Shown piece after piece: positions 6,653 to 13,664 of a stretch of DNA of 17,780 nucleotides. Position 1 is the stretch's first letter. Each line of letters begins with the position of its first letter. The notes under the pieces are model-generated. The model did no database searches and had not been told where the DNA came from. It saw nothing but the letters and a program-made list of their open reading frames with translations. Origin of the DNA: JAXDLH01 sp034666705 (GTDB lineage Bacteria > Chloroflexota > UBA6077 > SHYK01); NCBI GenBank assembly GCA_034666705.1, contig JAXDLH010000404.1, positions 1-17,780 on the forward strand. Direction: 5' to 3'. The translations under genes and the position numbers were made by a program.

Positions 6653-7177
6653 GTGGCGGGGCGAACTCCCCGGGAAGCACTAGCAGGCTTCGTTGGCGCA
6701 GTACAGCAGTCGCTCTCCTGCCTGTGTGTCGCTCAAGTCCTCACTACTGGTGCCGATCCTCGCCCCAATCCTCATAGTCTGAGCATAAGTGGCGATCCTG
6801 TGCGTCTACGAGGTTCGAGCCGACTGGCAATTTCTGTGTTGCACCAATACCGAATCGTGGAAACCGAGGCTCCCAGCAAAGCATGGCATGTCATAAGCTC
6901 CGGGTATTCCTACAGTCTGAGTGACGCGACGGGCCAAGAAATCATTGCGTATCACTGGCACCCCGGTGGGCGGAGCCCCATCGGCTTCCCTCATCTCCAC
7001 ATAGAAGCAGGTGCCCACGTACGCAATCCGCAAGTCGCCCGGGCGCACCTTCCAACCGGTCGCATCCTACTGGAAGAGGTTCTGCGCCTCACGATTCGTG
7101 AGTTCGGCGTGCAGACCCTGCACGACGATTGGGAGCAGATTTTTACCGAGTCGCAACTCGCGTACGAGACCCCTTAA
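6653..7177 (+). CDS. Histidine-rich motif protein (YHWHP...PHLHI), candidate toxin-like partner
   Basis: A 174-residue protein with a GTG start at 6653, preceded by aggaaa at 8-base spacing. The N-terminal third is ordinary. The middle reads GYSYSLSDATGQEIIAYHWH, followed by PGGRSPIGFPHLHIEAGAHV, and then AHLPTGRILLEEVLRLTIRE with FGV after it. The clustered His residues (HWH, HLH, then H-LPTGR) around residues 103-137 look like a metal-binding or catalytic site on a beta-sheet core. I do not know a named family. The arrangement is reminiscent of TumE-like (DUF6516) toxins, which also carry a 'PHH-H' signature, but this is a loose resemblance only. It is co-transcribed with the 65-residue gene just upstream, within acquired DNA, which supports a cassette such as toxin-antitoxin or defence. 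Confidence is good that it is a gene and low for function. Confidence 0.65.
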   Translation: MAGRTPREALAGFVGAVQQSLSCLCVAQVLTTGADPRPNPHSLSISGDPVRLRGSSRLAISVLHQYRIVETEAPSKAWHVISSGYSYSLSDATGQEIIAYHWHPGGRSPIGFPHLHIEAGAHVRNPQVARAHLPTGRILLEEVLRLTIREFGVQTLHDDWEQIFTESQLAYETP

Positions 7178-7256
7178 TTGTGGTGAGCAATCAAGCGTCA
7201 GCGCTGCAGCCGTTCCGCAGGTTCGATAGTCCGCGTTTCGATCGAAGGGACTTCTA

Positions 7257-8591
7257 ATGCGGGCGTGGCTGCGCGATCTGCCGGCACCTACGGTGCGGCT
7301 GTACCTGCTGGCGATGGTGCTCGTGGTGCCGATCGCGTTTGACCAGGTACTGCCCGCGTTCCTGGGCGTTGCCGCCGCGGGGGCAATCGCGCTCGTAGCC
7401 GTGGTGCTTGGCGACTTCGGCGCGGCGGCGCGGCCACGGGACTTCGAGGTCCGGCGCGAGCATCACCCCCGGCTCTACCTCAACGACGACAACCCGATCG
7501 AGTTGATCGTCGACAACCACAGCCGCCGCCCGGTCGTGGTGCGGTTGCGCGATACGCCGCCCACGAGCTTTCGCACCGACACGCTCTTTACTGGCGGGAC
7601 GGTTCCCCCGGCCGGCGAGGCCCGCTTCCGGTACGTCACCCGCCCGCCCGAGCGCGGACGCTACCGATTCGGCAGCGTGACGCTGCGCTGGCGCACGCCG
7701 CTCGGCCTGCTCTGGCGACAGCGCACGCTGCCGCTCGGCGAGGAGTTCGCCGTCTACCCGAACCTGCTCGACGTGCACAAGTATGACGTGCTGGCGCGGA
7801 AGGGGATGCTCCGGGAGATGGGGCTCCGACAGACGCGGCAACTCGGGCGTGGGACTGAGTTCGAAAGCCTGCGCGAGTACCAACCGGACGACGACTATCG
7901 ACGCATCAACTGGAAGGCGACGGCGCGCCGCCACCAGCCGATCACCACGAACTTCGAGACCGATCGCAGCCAGCGCCTCATCGTCATGCTCGACGTTGGC
8001 CGCATGATGCTAACGCGCGTCGGCGACCTGACGCGGCTCGACTGGGCCGTGAATGCGGCGCTCCTCCTCTGCTACGTGGCGCTCGTGCGCGGCGACCGCG
8101 TCGGGCTGCTGAGCTTCGCGGACGGCATCCACTCGTATACGCCGCCGCGTCGCGGACGGGCGCACTTCTACCGCATCGTCGAGCAGCTCTATGCAGTGCG
8201 GGCCGAGCCGGTCGAGTCGGACTACGGCGCCGCCTTTGCGCGCCTTCGCACGGATCTGCGCGGGCGGGCGCTCGTGGCGCTGTTCACCGACCTGAGCGAC
8301 CTCGACGTCGCGCGCACGATCGCCGGCCACATGATGCTGCTCGCCCGCCACCACCTGCCGCTCTGCGTCGCCATGAGCGACCCCGTCGTGCAGACGTGGG
8401 CGACGCTTGTACCGGCGGCGAGTCGCGAGTTGTATGGCAAGGTCGTGGCGGGGCGGCTGCTGGAGGAGCGCGCGACCGTGCTCGACGGCCTCCGCCACGC
8501 CGGTGTGCTCACGGTGGACGTGCCGGCAGATCAGCTGACTCCGGCTACCATCAACCGCTACCTCGAGATGAAGGAGCGCGCGCTGCTCTGA
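7257..8591 (+). CDS. DUF58 family protein (vWA-like, MoxR partner)
   Basis: A 444-residue protein with two N-terminal membrane segments (about 14-33 and 34-53), a beta-rich extracytoplasmic or linker region (about 70-165), and the DUF58 core. The core includes LGRGTEFESLREYQPDDDYR (about 198-217), then RINWKATARR, followed by a vWA-like strand RLIVMLDVGRMM (about 240-251) and ALFTDLSDLD (about 341-350). The motif E-LR-Y--GD/DD-R-INWK-TAR is diagnostic of the family. DUF58 proteins work with MoxR ATPases. The ATG has gaaggga 7 bases upstream; an in-frame stop at 7227 rules out a longer N-terminus. Normally it would directly follow moxR; here the inserted block intervenes, and the gene has retained or acquired its own ribosome binding site. 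No disabling mutation is visible, so the system may still function. Confidence 0.92.
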   Translation: MRAWLRDLPAPTVRLYLLAMVLVVPIAFDQVLPAFLGVAAAGAIALVAVVLGDFGAAARPRDFEVRREHHPRLYLNDDNPIELIVDNHSRRPVVVRLRDTPPTSFRTDTLFTGGTVPPAGEARFRYVTRPPERGRYRFGSVTLRWRTPLGLLWRQRTLPLGEEFAVYPNLLDVHKYDVLARKGMLREMGLRQTRQLGRGTEFESLREYQPDDDYRRINWKATARRHQPITTNFETDRSQRLIVMLDVGRMMLTRVGDLTRLDWAVNAALLLCYVALVRGDRVGLLSFADGIHSYTPPRRGRAHFYRIVEQLYAVRAEPVESDYGAAFARLRTDLRGRALVALFTDLSDLDVARTIAGHMMLLARHHLPLCVAMSDPVVQTWATLVPAASRELYGKVVAGRLLEERATVLDGLRHAGVLTVDVPADQLTPATINRYLEMKERALL

Positions 8592-8616
8592 GGAGTCGGC
8601 CCTCAGCGCTGCATTG

Positions 8617-10788
8617 ATGACGCCGGAGCGATACACTGGGCGCACTGCCAGCCCGGCTCAAGCTGAGCGGCGCCTTGAGGACTTGGTGGATCGGTCGAAC
8701 ACGCTAAGCGGGCGCTGGCGGCTCGTCGTCGAGTTGGTGGGCGTCTTCGCCGTCTACGTGGCGGCCGGCAAGCTGGGACTGGCGTTTGCCGTCGTCAACC
8801 CGAGCGCCAGCGCTGTATGGGCGCCAACCGGCATCGCCATCGGCGCGCTCCTCACGCTCGGCATGCGCGTCTGGCCGGCAATCCTGCTGGGCGCCTTCGT
8901 GGTCAACGTCAGCACGGCGGGCTCGCCCATCGTCTGCCTCGACATCGCGATCGGCAACACCCTCGAAGCGCTGCTCGGAGCGTATCTGGTCCAGCGGTTG
9001 GCCGGGGGCCGCCGGGCGTTCGCCTCACCCAACCGGGTCTTCCGCTTCGCGCTCGGGGCGGTGCTGGTCGCGCCCATGGTGAGCGCGACGATTGGCGTCA
9101 CGAGCCTGGCACTCGGCGGCTCCGCCGAGTGGTCAAACTTCGGCACGATCTGGTTCACCTGGTGGCTGGGCGATGCCGCCGGCGCCTTGCTCGTCACACC
9201 GGTCCTGGTGCTCTGGAATGGTCCGCGGCTGTCGATGACGCGCCGGCAGGCGATCGAAGCCGCCGGCGTGACCCTCGCCGTCGTCGCCGGGGGACTAGCG
9301 GTCTTCGTTGGACTCCATCCGCTGGACGGGAAAGGCTATCCGATCGAGCTGCTAGCGATGCCGCTTCTCGTATGGACCGCCGTGCGCTTTGGTCCGCGCG
9401 CCACCGCATCGGCGAACGCGTTGCTCGCAGCAATCGCGGTCCTGGGCACGGTCCAGGGCTCCGGTCCCTTTGGCAGCTTTCTGCCCAGCGAGTCGCTCCC
9501 ACTCCTGCAGACGTTCATCGGCGTGGCGGCACTTACGTCGTTGGTGCTCGCGGCCGCCGTCCGCAGGCAGCAGCGCGCGGAGGAGACGACGCGCGCCACG
9601 GAGGAACAGCTACGGCTCATCGAGGAGCGGCGGCAGGCAGAAGCCGCCCTCAGGGACGCTCAGGCGATCGCCCACCTTGGCAGTTGGTCGTGGGACATCG
9701 AGGCCGACGTGGTGGCGTGGTCAGCCGAGATGTATCGCGTCTACGGCGTAGAGCCAGGGCAGTTCGATGCGACCTACGAGAGTTTCCTCGAGCACGTCCA
9801 TCCCAACGACCGTGATGGCGTCAGCCACACCATTGGGGCGTCATTCTCGAGCCGCGAGCCGTTCGACTTCGTGCATCGGATCGTTCGACCAGATGGCTCC
9901 GAGCGCACCCTCCACGCGCGCGGGGCGGTCGTCATCGGCCCGGACGGGGCCCCAGTCCGCATGGTGGGCACCGGGCACGATATCACCGAGCTGGTCCAGG
10001 CCGCCGAGGAGCGGGCGGCGCTCTCCCGGGAGCAGACCGCGCGCGCCCAGGCCGAGGCCGCGGTACGGGAGCGCGACACCTTCCTGTCAGTCGTCGCCCA
10101 CGAGCTGCGCACCCCGCTCACCGGCCTGCGCCTCGCATCCCAGATGCTCGAGCGGGACGTGGCGAGCGCCGTAGAACCCTCGCCGCTGTTGGTGCGCAGG
10201 GTCGAGCGGGTGAACGATGCGGTCGAAAAGCTGGTGCAGCTCGTCGGACGCCTCCTCGACGTATCGCGCGTTGAGGCGGGGCGGCTGGCCATCCAGCCGG
10301 TTCCCTCAGAAGTAACCGGCTTCGTGGCCGACGTCGTCGAGCGCTACCGCCCCCAGGCGGGGAGCACCCCGGTGGAGCTGCACACGAACGGCCCGGTGCA
10401 GGCCACGCTCGATCCAATGCGAGTTGAGCAGGTCCTCGTCAACCTGCTCAACAACGCGTTGCGGTTCAGCCCTGCCGGAGAGCCAGTCGTGATTGACGTC
10501 GCGCAGCCGTCGCCCGAGGGGGTGCGCATTGCCGTGAGCGATCGCGGCCCCGGGGTCGCCGCCGAGCATCGCGACCGCATCTTCGAGCGGTTCTACCAGG
10601 TAGATTCCAGCACGCGCGGCACCGGGTTGGGCCTTGGGCTGTACATCAGTCGGGAGATCGCGCGACTCCACAGCGGCCAGCTCTGGGTCGAGTCCGCGGC
10701 ACTGGGCGGCGCGCGCTTCGTCCTCGAGCTGCCGGCGACCCGGCCACCGGCAGATCTTCTCGACGAGGAGCTCGGGCCTGCGAGCTAG
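8617..10788 (+). CDS. MASE1-PAS sensor histidine kinase
   Basis: A 723-residue hybrid-free sensor kinase. Residues about 28-305 form a MASE1 integral membrane sensor domain: many hydrophobic segments with VNPSASAVWAPTGIAIGALL and WFTWWLGDAAGALLVTPVLV, both signature MASE1 stretches. A coiled-coil linker (about 315-345) leads to a PAS_3-type domain (about 350-458; AHLGSWSWD, FLEHVHPNDRD, RIVRPDGSER). Then come HisKA with the H-box VVAHELRTPLTGLR (phospho-acceptor His at about 495) and HATPase_c with the N-box NLLNNALRFS (about 608), G1 DRGPGV (about 642) and G2 GTGLGLGLYISRE (about 667). The start is ATG 8617, or TTG 8614 just before it, with no well-placed Shine-Dalgarno. It lies 25 bases after DUF58 and may be cotranscribed. 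No receiver domain or response regulator is nearby, so its output partner is elsewhere. Confidence 0.92.
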   Translation: MTPERYTGRTASPAQAERRLEDLVDRSNTLSGRWRLVVELVGVFAVYVAAGKLGLAFAVVNPSASAVWAPTGIAIGALLTLGMRVWPAILLGAFVVNVSTAGSPIVCLDIAIGNTLEALLGAYLVQRLAGGRRAFASPNRVFRFALGAVLVAPMVSATIGVTSLALGGSAEWSNFGTIWFTWWLGDAAGALLVTPVLVLWNGPRLSMTRRQAIEAAGVTLAVVAGGLAVFVGLHPLDGKGYPIELLAMPLLVWTAVRFGPRATASANALLAAIAVLGTVQGSGPFGSFLPSESLPLLQTFIGVAALTSLVLAAAVRRQQRAEETTRATEEQLRLIEERRQAEAALRDAQAIAHLGSWSWDIEADVVAWSAEMYRVYGVEPGQFDATYESFLEHVHPNDRDGVSHTIGASFSSREPFDFVHRIVRPDGSERTLHARGAVVIGPDGAPVRMVGTGHDITELVQAAEERAALSREQTARAQAEAAVRERDTFLSVVAHELRTPLTGLRLASQMLERDVASAVEPSPLLVRRVERVNDAVEKLVQLVGRLLDVSRVEAGRLAIQPVPSEVTGFVADVVERYRPQAGSTPVELHTNGPVQATLDPMRVEQVLVNLLNNALRFSPAGEPVVIDVAQPSPEGVRIAVSDRGPGVAAEHRDRIFERFYQVDSSTRGTGLGLGLYISREIARLHSGQLWVESAALGGARFVLELPATRPPADLLDEELGPAS

Positions 10789-10833
10789 TACCGCTGGGCA
10801 CATGTTTCTCGTTGATTGCCGTCGGCTGTACGT

Positions 10834-10917
10834 CCGGTAGGGCGGGGGCTCCTCCCCCCGCCGCCTATGCTGGCCCTAGCAAGGCTCGCGGCGGGGGACG
10901 AGCCCCCGCCCTACCGG
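10834..10917. repeat. GC-rich nested inverted repeat (REP-like), copy 1
   Basis: Two arms of about 30 bases (10834-10864 and 10888-10917) are reverse complements except for one substitution and a one-base indel, around a 23-base spacer. Each arm starts or ends in ccggtagggcgggggctc and is itself a hairpin (ggcggggg-ctcct-ccccccgcc). It lies between the histidine kinase stop and the nitrile hydratase gene. No T-tract follows, so it is not a standard terminator. It shares its gcgggggctc/tcccccgc core with the repeat at 14912-15006. Confidence 0.8.
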
Positions 10918-11033
10918 CAAACTCGTGACCAACTTCCGCCGCGTTGTACTAGCGGGCCGCGATCCGGAAAATGCGCCGTCGACGATGCGCATGGCGGATA
11001 ATAGGCGCACGGCCATCGTGAAGGGAGCATCAC

Positions 11034-11669
11034 ATGACTGAGACCCATGACGGTCACGATCATCACGGCCACGATCACGAACGGGAGTCGTACGTTGCGA
11101 TCCGCACCAAGGCGCTGGAGTCTCTCCTCGTCGAGAAGGGCCTCGTCTCTACGGACGCGATCGATGCCGTTGTCCGAGCCTACGAACAGGACATTGGCCC
11201 GCTGAATGGCGCGAACGTCGTCGCCCGCGCCTGGACCGATCCAGCCTACCACGAGCGCCTGCTCACCAACGGCACCGAAGCGGTAGCGGAGCTCGGCTAC
11301 TGGGGTAATCAGGGTGCCGAGATCCTCGTGCTGGAGAATACCCCGACCGTCCACAACATGGTCGTTTGCACTCTCTGCTCGTGCTACCCGTGGCCGGTCC
11401 TCGGGCTGCCGCCAAGCTGGTACAAGTCGCCGGCCTACCGCTCGCGGGCAGTAAGCGAGCCACGCGCGGTGCTCCGTGAGTTCGGCGTGGAGCTCGATCC
11501 CGAGGTCGAGGTCCGCGTCTGGGATAGCACGGCGGAGGTACGGTACATGGTGCTGCCCGAGCGGCCAGCCGGCACCGAGGGCATGACCGTCGAAGCGCTG
11601 GCGGCGCTCGTCAGCCGCGACGCCATGATCGGCGTGGCGAAGGTCGCGGCGCCCGAGCGAGTCGGCTGA
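11034..11669 (+). CDS. nthA: Cobalt-type nitrile hydratase, alpha subunit
   Basis: A 211-residue protein matching nitrile hydratase alpha. The metal centre VCTLCSCYPW has Cys112, Cys115 and Cys117; the Thr after the first Cys marks the cobalt (non-corrin Co(III)) type rather than the iron type (VCSLCSC). Other conserved stretches are RTKALESLLVEKGLV (24-38), GANVVARAWTDPAYHERLL (59-77), LGLPPSWYKSPAYRSRAV (about 123-140) and SRDAMIGV near the end. The enzyme hydrates nitriles to amides in the cytosol and normally forms an alpha-beta heterodimer. Thiocyanate hydrolase gamma is a relative, but its metal motif is followed by PRP rather than PWP and the rest fits nitrile hydratase better. The N-terminus is His-rich (HDGHDHHGHDH, residues 5-15). 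The start is supported by aagggag at 6-base spacing. The accessory gene follows at 11951, but no beta-subunit gene is in the window. Confidence 0.93.
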   Translation: MTETHDGHDHHGHDHERESYVAIRTKALESLLVEKGLVSTDAIDAVVRAYEQDIGPLNGANVVARAWTDPAYHERLLTNGTEAVAELGYWGNQGAEILVLENTPTVHNMVVCTLCSCYPWPVLGLPPSWYKSPAYRSRAVSEPRAVLREFGVELDPEVEVRVWDSTAEVRYMVLPERPAGTEGMTVEALAALVSRDAMIGVAKVAAPERVG

Positions 11670-11671
11670 TC

Positions 11672-11767
11672 GAGGGGTCATCCTTGAGGCAGCAGCCGAA
11701 GGATCCCTAACCTCGAAAGTCGAATCCTCGGATCCATCGCTTCGCTGCTTTGGATCGCTCCTTCGGA
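11672..11767. repeat. Repeat-like palindromic tract in the nitrile hydratase gap
   Basis: This stretch directly after the alpha-subunit stop contains gggtcatccttgaggcagc and agccgaaggatccc, forming an imperfect hairpin (atcctt/aaggat plus flanks). About 25 bases later come ggatccatcgcttcgctgc and a tail ggatcgctccttcgg. The style (tcatcc...gaaggatc, and its reverse with tcgcttcgct) is that of interspersed 'TCATCCTGAGCGAAGCGAAGGATC' repeats found in several bacterial phyla. It is not coding, and the rest of the gap up to 11950 (about 180 bases) shows nothing else I can name apart from a ribosome binding site. Confidence 0.45.
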
Positions 11768-11950
11768 AACAGGCTTAGAGCGCAAGGCAATCGGCAGCAG
11801 CGAAGCCGCGTGAGGCGCAACTGAAGCTCGTGGGACTGCTGACACGCCTCGTGCCCGAGCCTATTGCGGTGCGCTCCAACTCGCCGCCGAGGCGTCCCAC
11901 CGGCGTGTGGCGCCTCGGGACGGCGCGAGCCTTGTATTCGGGAGACGATG

Positions 11951-12295
11951 ATGGATATCTCGACTGATCGCGCCATTGGCGAGATGGATGGAGAGGCGGC
12001 ACTGCCCCGTCAGAACGGGGAGCTTCTCTTCGAGGCGCCCTGGGAAGGACGGGCATTTGGGCTAGCCGTCGCCTTGAACGAGAGCGGCTATTACGAGTGG
12101 CGGGCCTTTCGCGACCAACTCGTGGCGAAGATCGCCGGCGCAGAATCGCAAGGGGTCGACTCCACGTACTACGAGCGTTGGGTCGCATCGCTCGAGGAGT
12201 TGGTCCTCACAAGCGGCCTCGTATCGCGGGACGAGCTGGATGCGCGTACCGAGGAGTATGCGAGCGGTGCGCGCGACGACGAGGGTCACATCTAG
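11951..12295 (+). CDS. Nitrile hydratase accessory (activator) protein
   Basis: A 114-residue protein of the nitrile hydratase accessory family (P14K/activator type). Conserved stretches are LPRQNGELLFEAPWEGRAFG (about 18-37), LAVALNESGYYEWRAFRDQL (38-57), then YYERWVASLEELVL (about 73-86) and a GLVSRDELDAR tail. Such activators deliver and insert the metal into the alpha subunit, by subunit exchange in Co-type enzymes. The fold is related to the N-terminal part of the beta subunit, so it must not be mistaken for beta. The length and the absence of the C-terminal SH3-like beta domain favour the accessory protein. I start it at the second of two adjacent ATGs (11951), which has ggag 6 bases upstream; 11948 is possible. 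It is separated from the alpha gene by about 280 non-coding bases, unusually far for these operons. Confidence 0.85.
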   Translation: MDISTDRAIGEMDGEAALPRQNGELLFEAPWEGRAFGLAVALNESGYYEWRAFRDQLVAKIAGAESQGVDSTYYERWVASLEELVLTSGLVSRDELDARTEEYASGARDDEGHI

Positions 12296-12374
12296 CCAGT
12301 AGACACGTCTCACTCCGTGCGGTGCCACCAAACGTTGCGAAGCAACCCATGGCCCCTACCGACAAACCGCCTGC

Positions 12375-12516
12375 GAGCGACCGGCAATAGGCAGCAGCAT
12401 GTTGGACGAGCTGAGGTAGGCGGCCTGCAAGGCCAGGTTCCGCCACTGCAGCATGGCCGAATTCATCGTCCGGATGGGTTGACGATCGCGTCGGCCTAGC
12501 CTATTGCCGGTCGCTC
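12375..12516. repeat. 142-bp element bounded by perfect 18-bp inverted repeats
   Basis: gagcgaccggcaataggc at 12375-12392 is repeated exactly in reverse complement at 12499-12516, around a 106-base spacer. The right copy ends immediately before the stop codon of the bicupin gene (12517, minus strand). The spacer also contains ggcggcctgcaaggcc-like self-complementary sequence but no ORF. It sits between two convergent genes. It could be a MITE-like element or a large stem acting at both transcript ends; no flanking target duplication is evident. Bases 12296-12374 show nothing I can name. Confidence 0.75.
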
Positions 12517-13650
12517 TTAGTCGCCTTCGCCGTAGTCGAACTTGTAGTTCGGATCTGTATATGCCTGGTCAGGCATGAGACTGGCAATACCGCGCTTCGC
12601 CAGCTCGGCCTCGAACTTCTCCCGAATGAACGGATCCTCGTCCGGGTACTCGATCTGATCGCGCACCAGGTCCTCGACCCGCTCGCTGCGGCCCGCGACG
12701 CCGCGCGGCGCGTGGAACGCGAGATAGCGCGCGTACTCCGCGCCGACGTTGAAGTGCTGGTGGAACCAGCGATTCGGCGGCACGAACACGCTGCCCTCAT
12801 GCCACGGGATTACGACCTTGTCCTGTCCCTCGGGCCACATGATCGAGTAGCCCTCGCCAGCCGGGATGATGATCACAACACCGGGGCCATGCCGGTGGCC
12901 CTTCTTGTACGTGCGGGACGGGAACACCGACATGTGGCTCCACATCGGCGAGTTGGCGAACTGCACGCCCACGCGGAGGCCACCGGCCCCGCGCTCCTGA
13001 TAGGTGTGCAGTCGGTCCCATGCCCGCATGTCGGGGAAGAAGTTGCCATACCAGACGACGCGGCTATCGCGCGCGCCCTCTGGAATGAACGATTTCGCCT
13101 CGGAGTAGAAATCCTCGCCGCCCACCCCGATCGCCTTCGGATCGACGTACGTATTCTGGAAGTAGAAGTTCGGGTCCGGGACGATGTTCATGGAGATGGG
13201 CAGGTAGTTGTAGTGCAGCAGCCGCGTCGGCTGCGTGCCCAGAGTGCTGCTGAGCTGGAAGTGGTGCCCGCGGGGGAGCAAGAACATACTATGCTTCGCC
13301 CACTCGAACGTCTTCTTCGGCCCGCCCTCTTCGGCCCAGATGCTGGTCAGCCCGCGGCCCTCGGCGACGTACACGATCTCATCCAGGGCGAAGCGGCCGG
13401 GCGGTAACGTCTTCCCCGGGGCGATCTCGGTCACCCGCGCCTCGGTCACACCCTCCTGTCCGGCGAGTACCAGGAAGGCGGCGTTGCATTCGCGCTCCGC
13501 CCACCAGCCCAGCTCGACGGTGCGCACGTCGTCGACGAAATAGCCACGATGGATCGGCACGCCGGTCGAGGCGATGAACTTCTCGTAGGGGGTCACCTTG
13601 CTGTTGAAGATGGTCTCCGGCTGAGTCTGCGCGGTCGTCTCAATTGCCAT
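12517..13650 (-). CDS. Bicupin protein B (second of a paralogous pair)
   Basis: A 377-residue two-domain cupin. The N-terminal cupin spans about 50-160 (LPPGRFALDEIVYVAEGRGL at about 82-101) and the C-terminal cupin about 215-320 (TYKKGHRHGPGVVIIIPAGE at about 248-267, then FVPPNRWFHQHFN). His252, His254 and His297/299 keep most of a C-terminal metal site, but the Glu expected after the HRH is Val259. In the N-terminal cupin the usual two His are replaced by Phe/Ala with Glu91 kept. Relatives are annotated only as cupin-domain or 'ethanolamine ammonia-lyase-activating' proteins; the substrate is unknown. The start is set at ATG 13650, where ggggagg lies 7 bases upstream; a longer frame upstream overlaps the preceding gene. 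It lies 14 bases after bicupin A, in the same operon. Confidence 0.87.
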   Translation of the reverse strand: MAIETTAQTQPETIFNSKVTPYEKFIASTGVPIHRGYFVDDVRTVELGWWAERECNAAFLVLAGQEGVTEARVTEIAPGKTLPPGRFALDEIVYVAEGRGLTSIWAEEGGPKKTFEWAKHSMFLLPRGHHFQLSSTLGTQPTRLLHYNYLPISMNIVPDPNFYFQNTYVDPKAIGVGGEDFYSEAKSFIPEGARDSRVVWYGNFFPDMRAWDRLHTYQERGAGGLRVGVQFANSPMWSHMSVFPSRTYKKGHRHGPGVVIIIPAGEGYSIMWPEGQDKVVIPWHEGSVFVPPNRWFHQHFNVGAEYARYLAFHAPRGVAGRSERVEDLVRDQIEYPDEDPFIREKFEAELAKRGIASLMPDQAYTDPNYKFDYGEGD

Positions 13651-13664
13651 CAGTGATCCTCCCC

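Larger units (their letters stand above)
4435..7256. other. Inserted accessory block splitting the moxR-DUF58 operon
   Basis: The DNA between moxR and DUF58 holds genes unrelated to the operon: DUF5131, an IS3 remnant, an unknown ORF, and a two-gene cassette. It includes a minus-strand gene and is visibly less GC-rich than its surroundings, with many A/T-ended codons around 6000-7200. MoxR and DUF58 are normally directly adjacent, so this looks like an acquired block. No convincing direct repeats or integrase mark its ends, and the IS remnant inside is too decayed to define it. Transcription of DUF58 must now read through the block or use a new promoter. Confidence 0.6.

Noticed and set aside
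4410..7250. Direct repeats at the borders of the inserted block (tcgaggtcccgcg near 4418 and tcgatagtccgcg near 7223)
   Set aside because: The similarity needs gaps and mismatches and is within chance for GC-rich DNA.
7980..8020. Loss of a canonical DxSxS MIDAS motif in DUF58 (DVGRM instead)
   Set aside because: DxGRxM-type variants are common in DUF58 proteins, so it is not a defect.
11034..11669. Thiocyanate hydrolase gamma subunit
   Set aside because: The metal motif and His tail are shared, but CYPWPVLGLPPSWY and the remainder fit nitrile hydratase alpha, and a nitrile hydratase activator follows.
11951..12295. Truncated nitrile hydratase beta subunit
   Set aside because: The related N-terminal fold invites this call, but the conserved stretches and length match the accessory protein, and beta hallmarks (MNG-DVGG start, SH3-like C-terminus) are absent.
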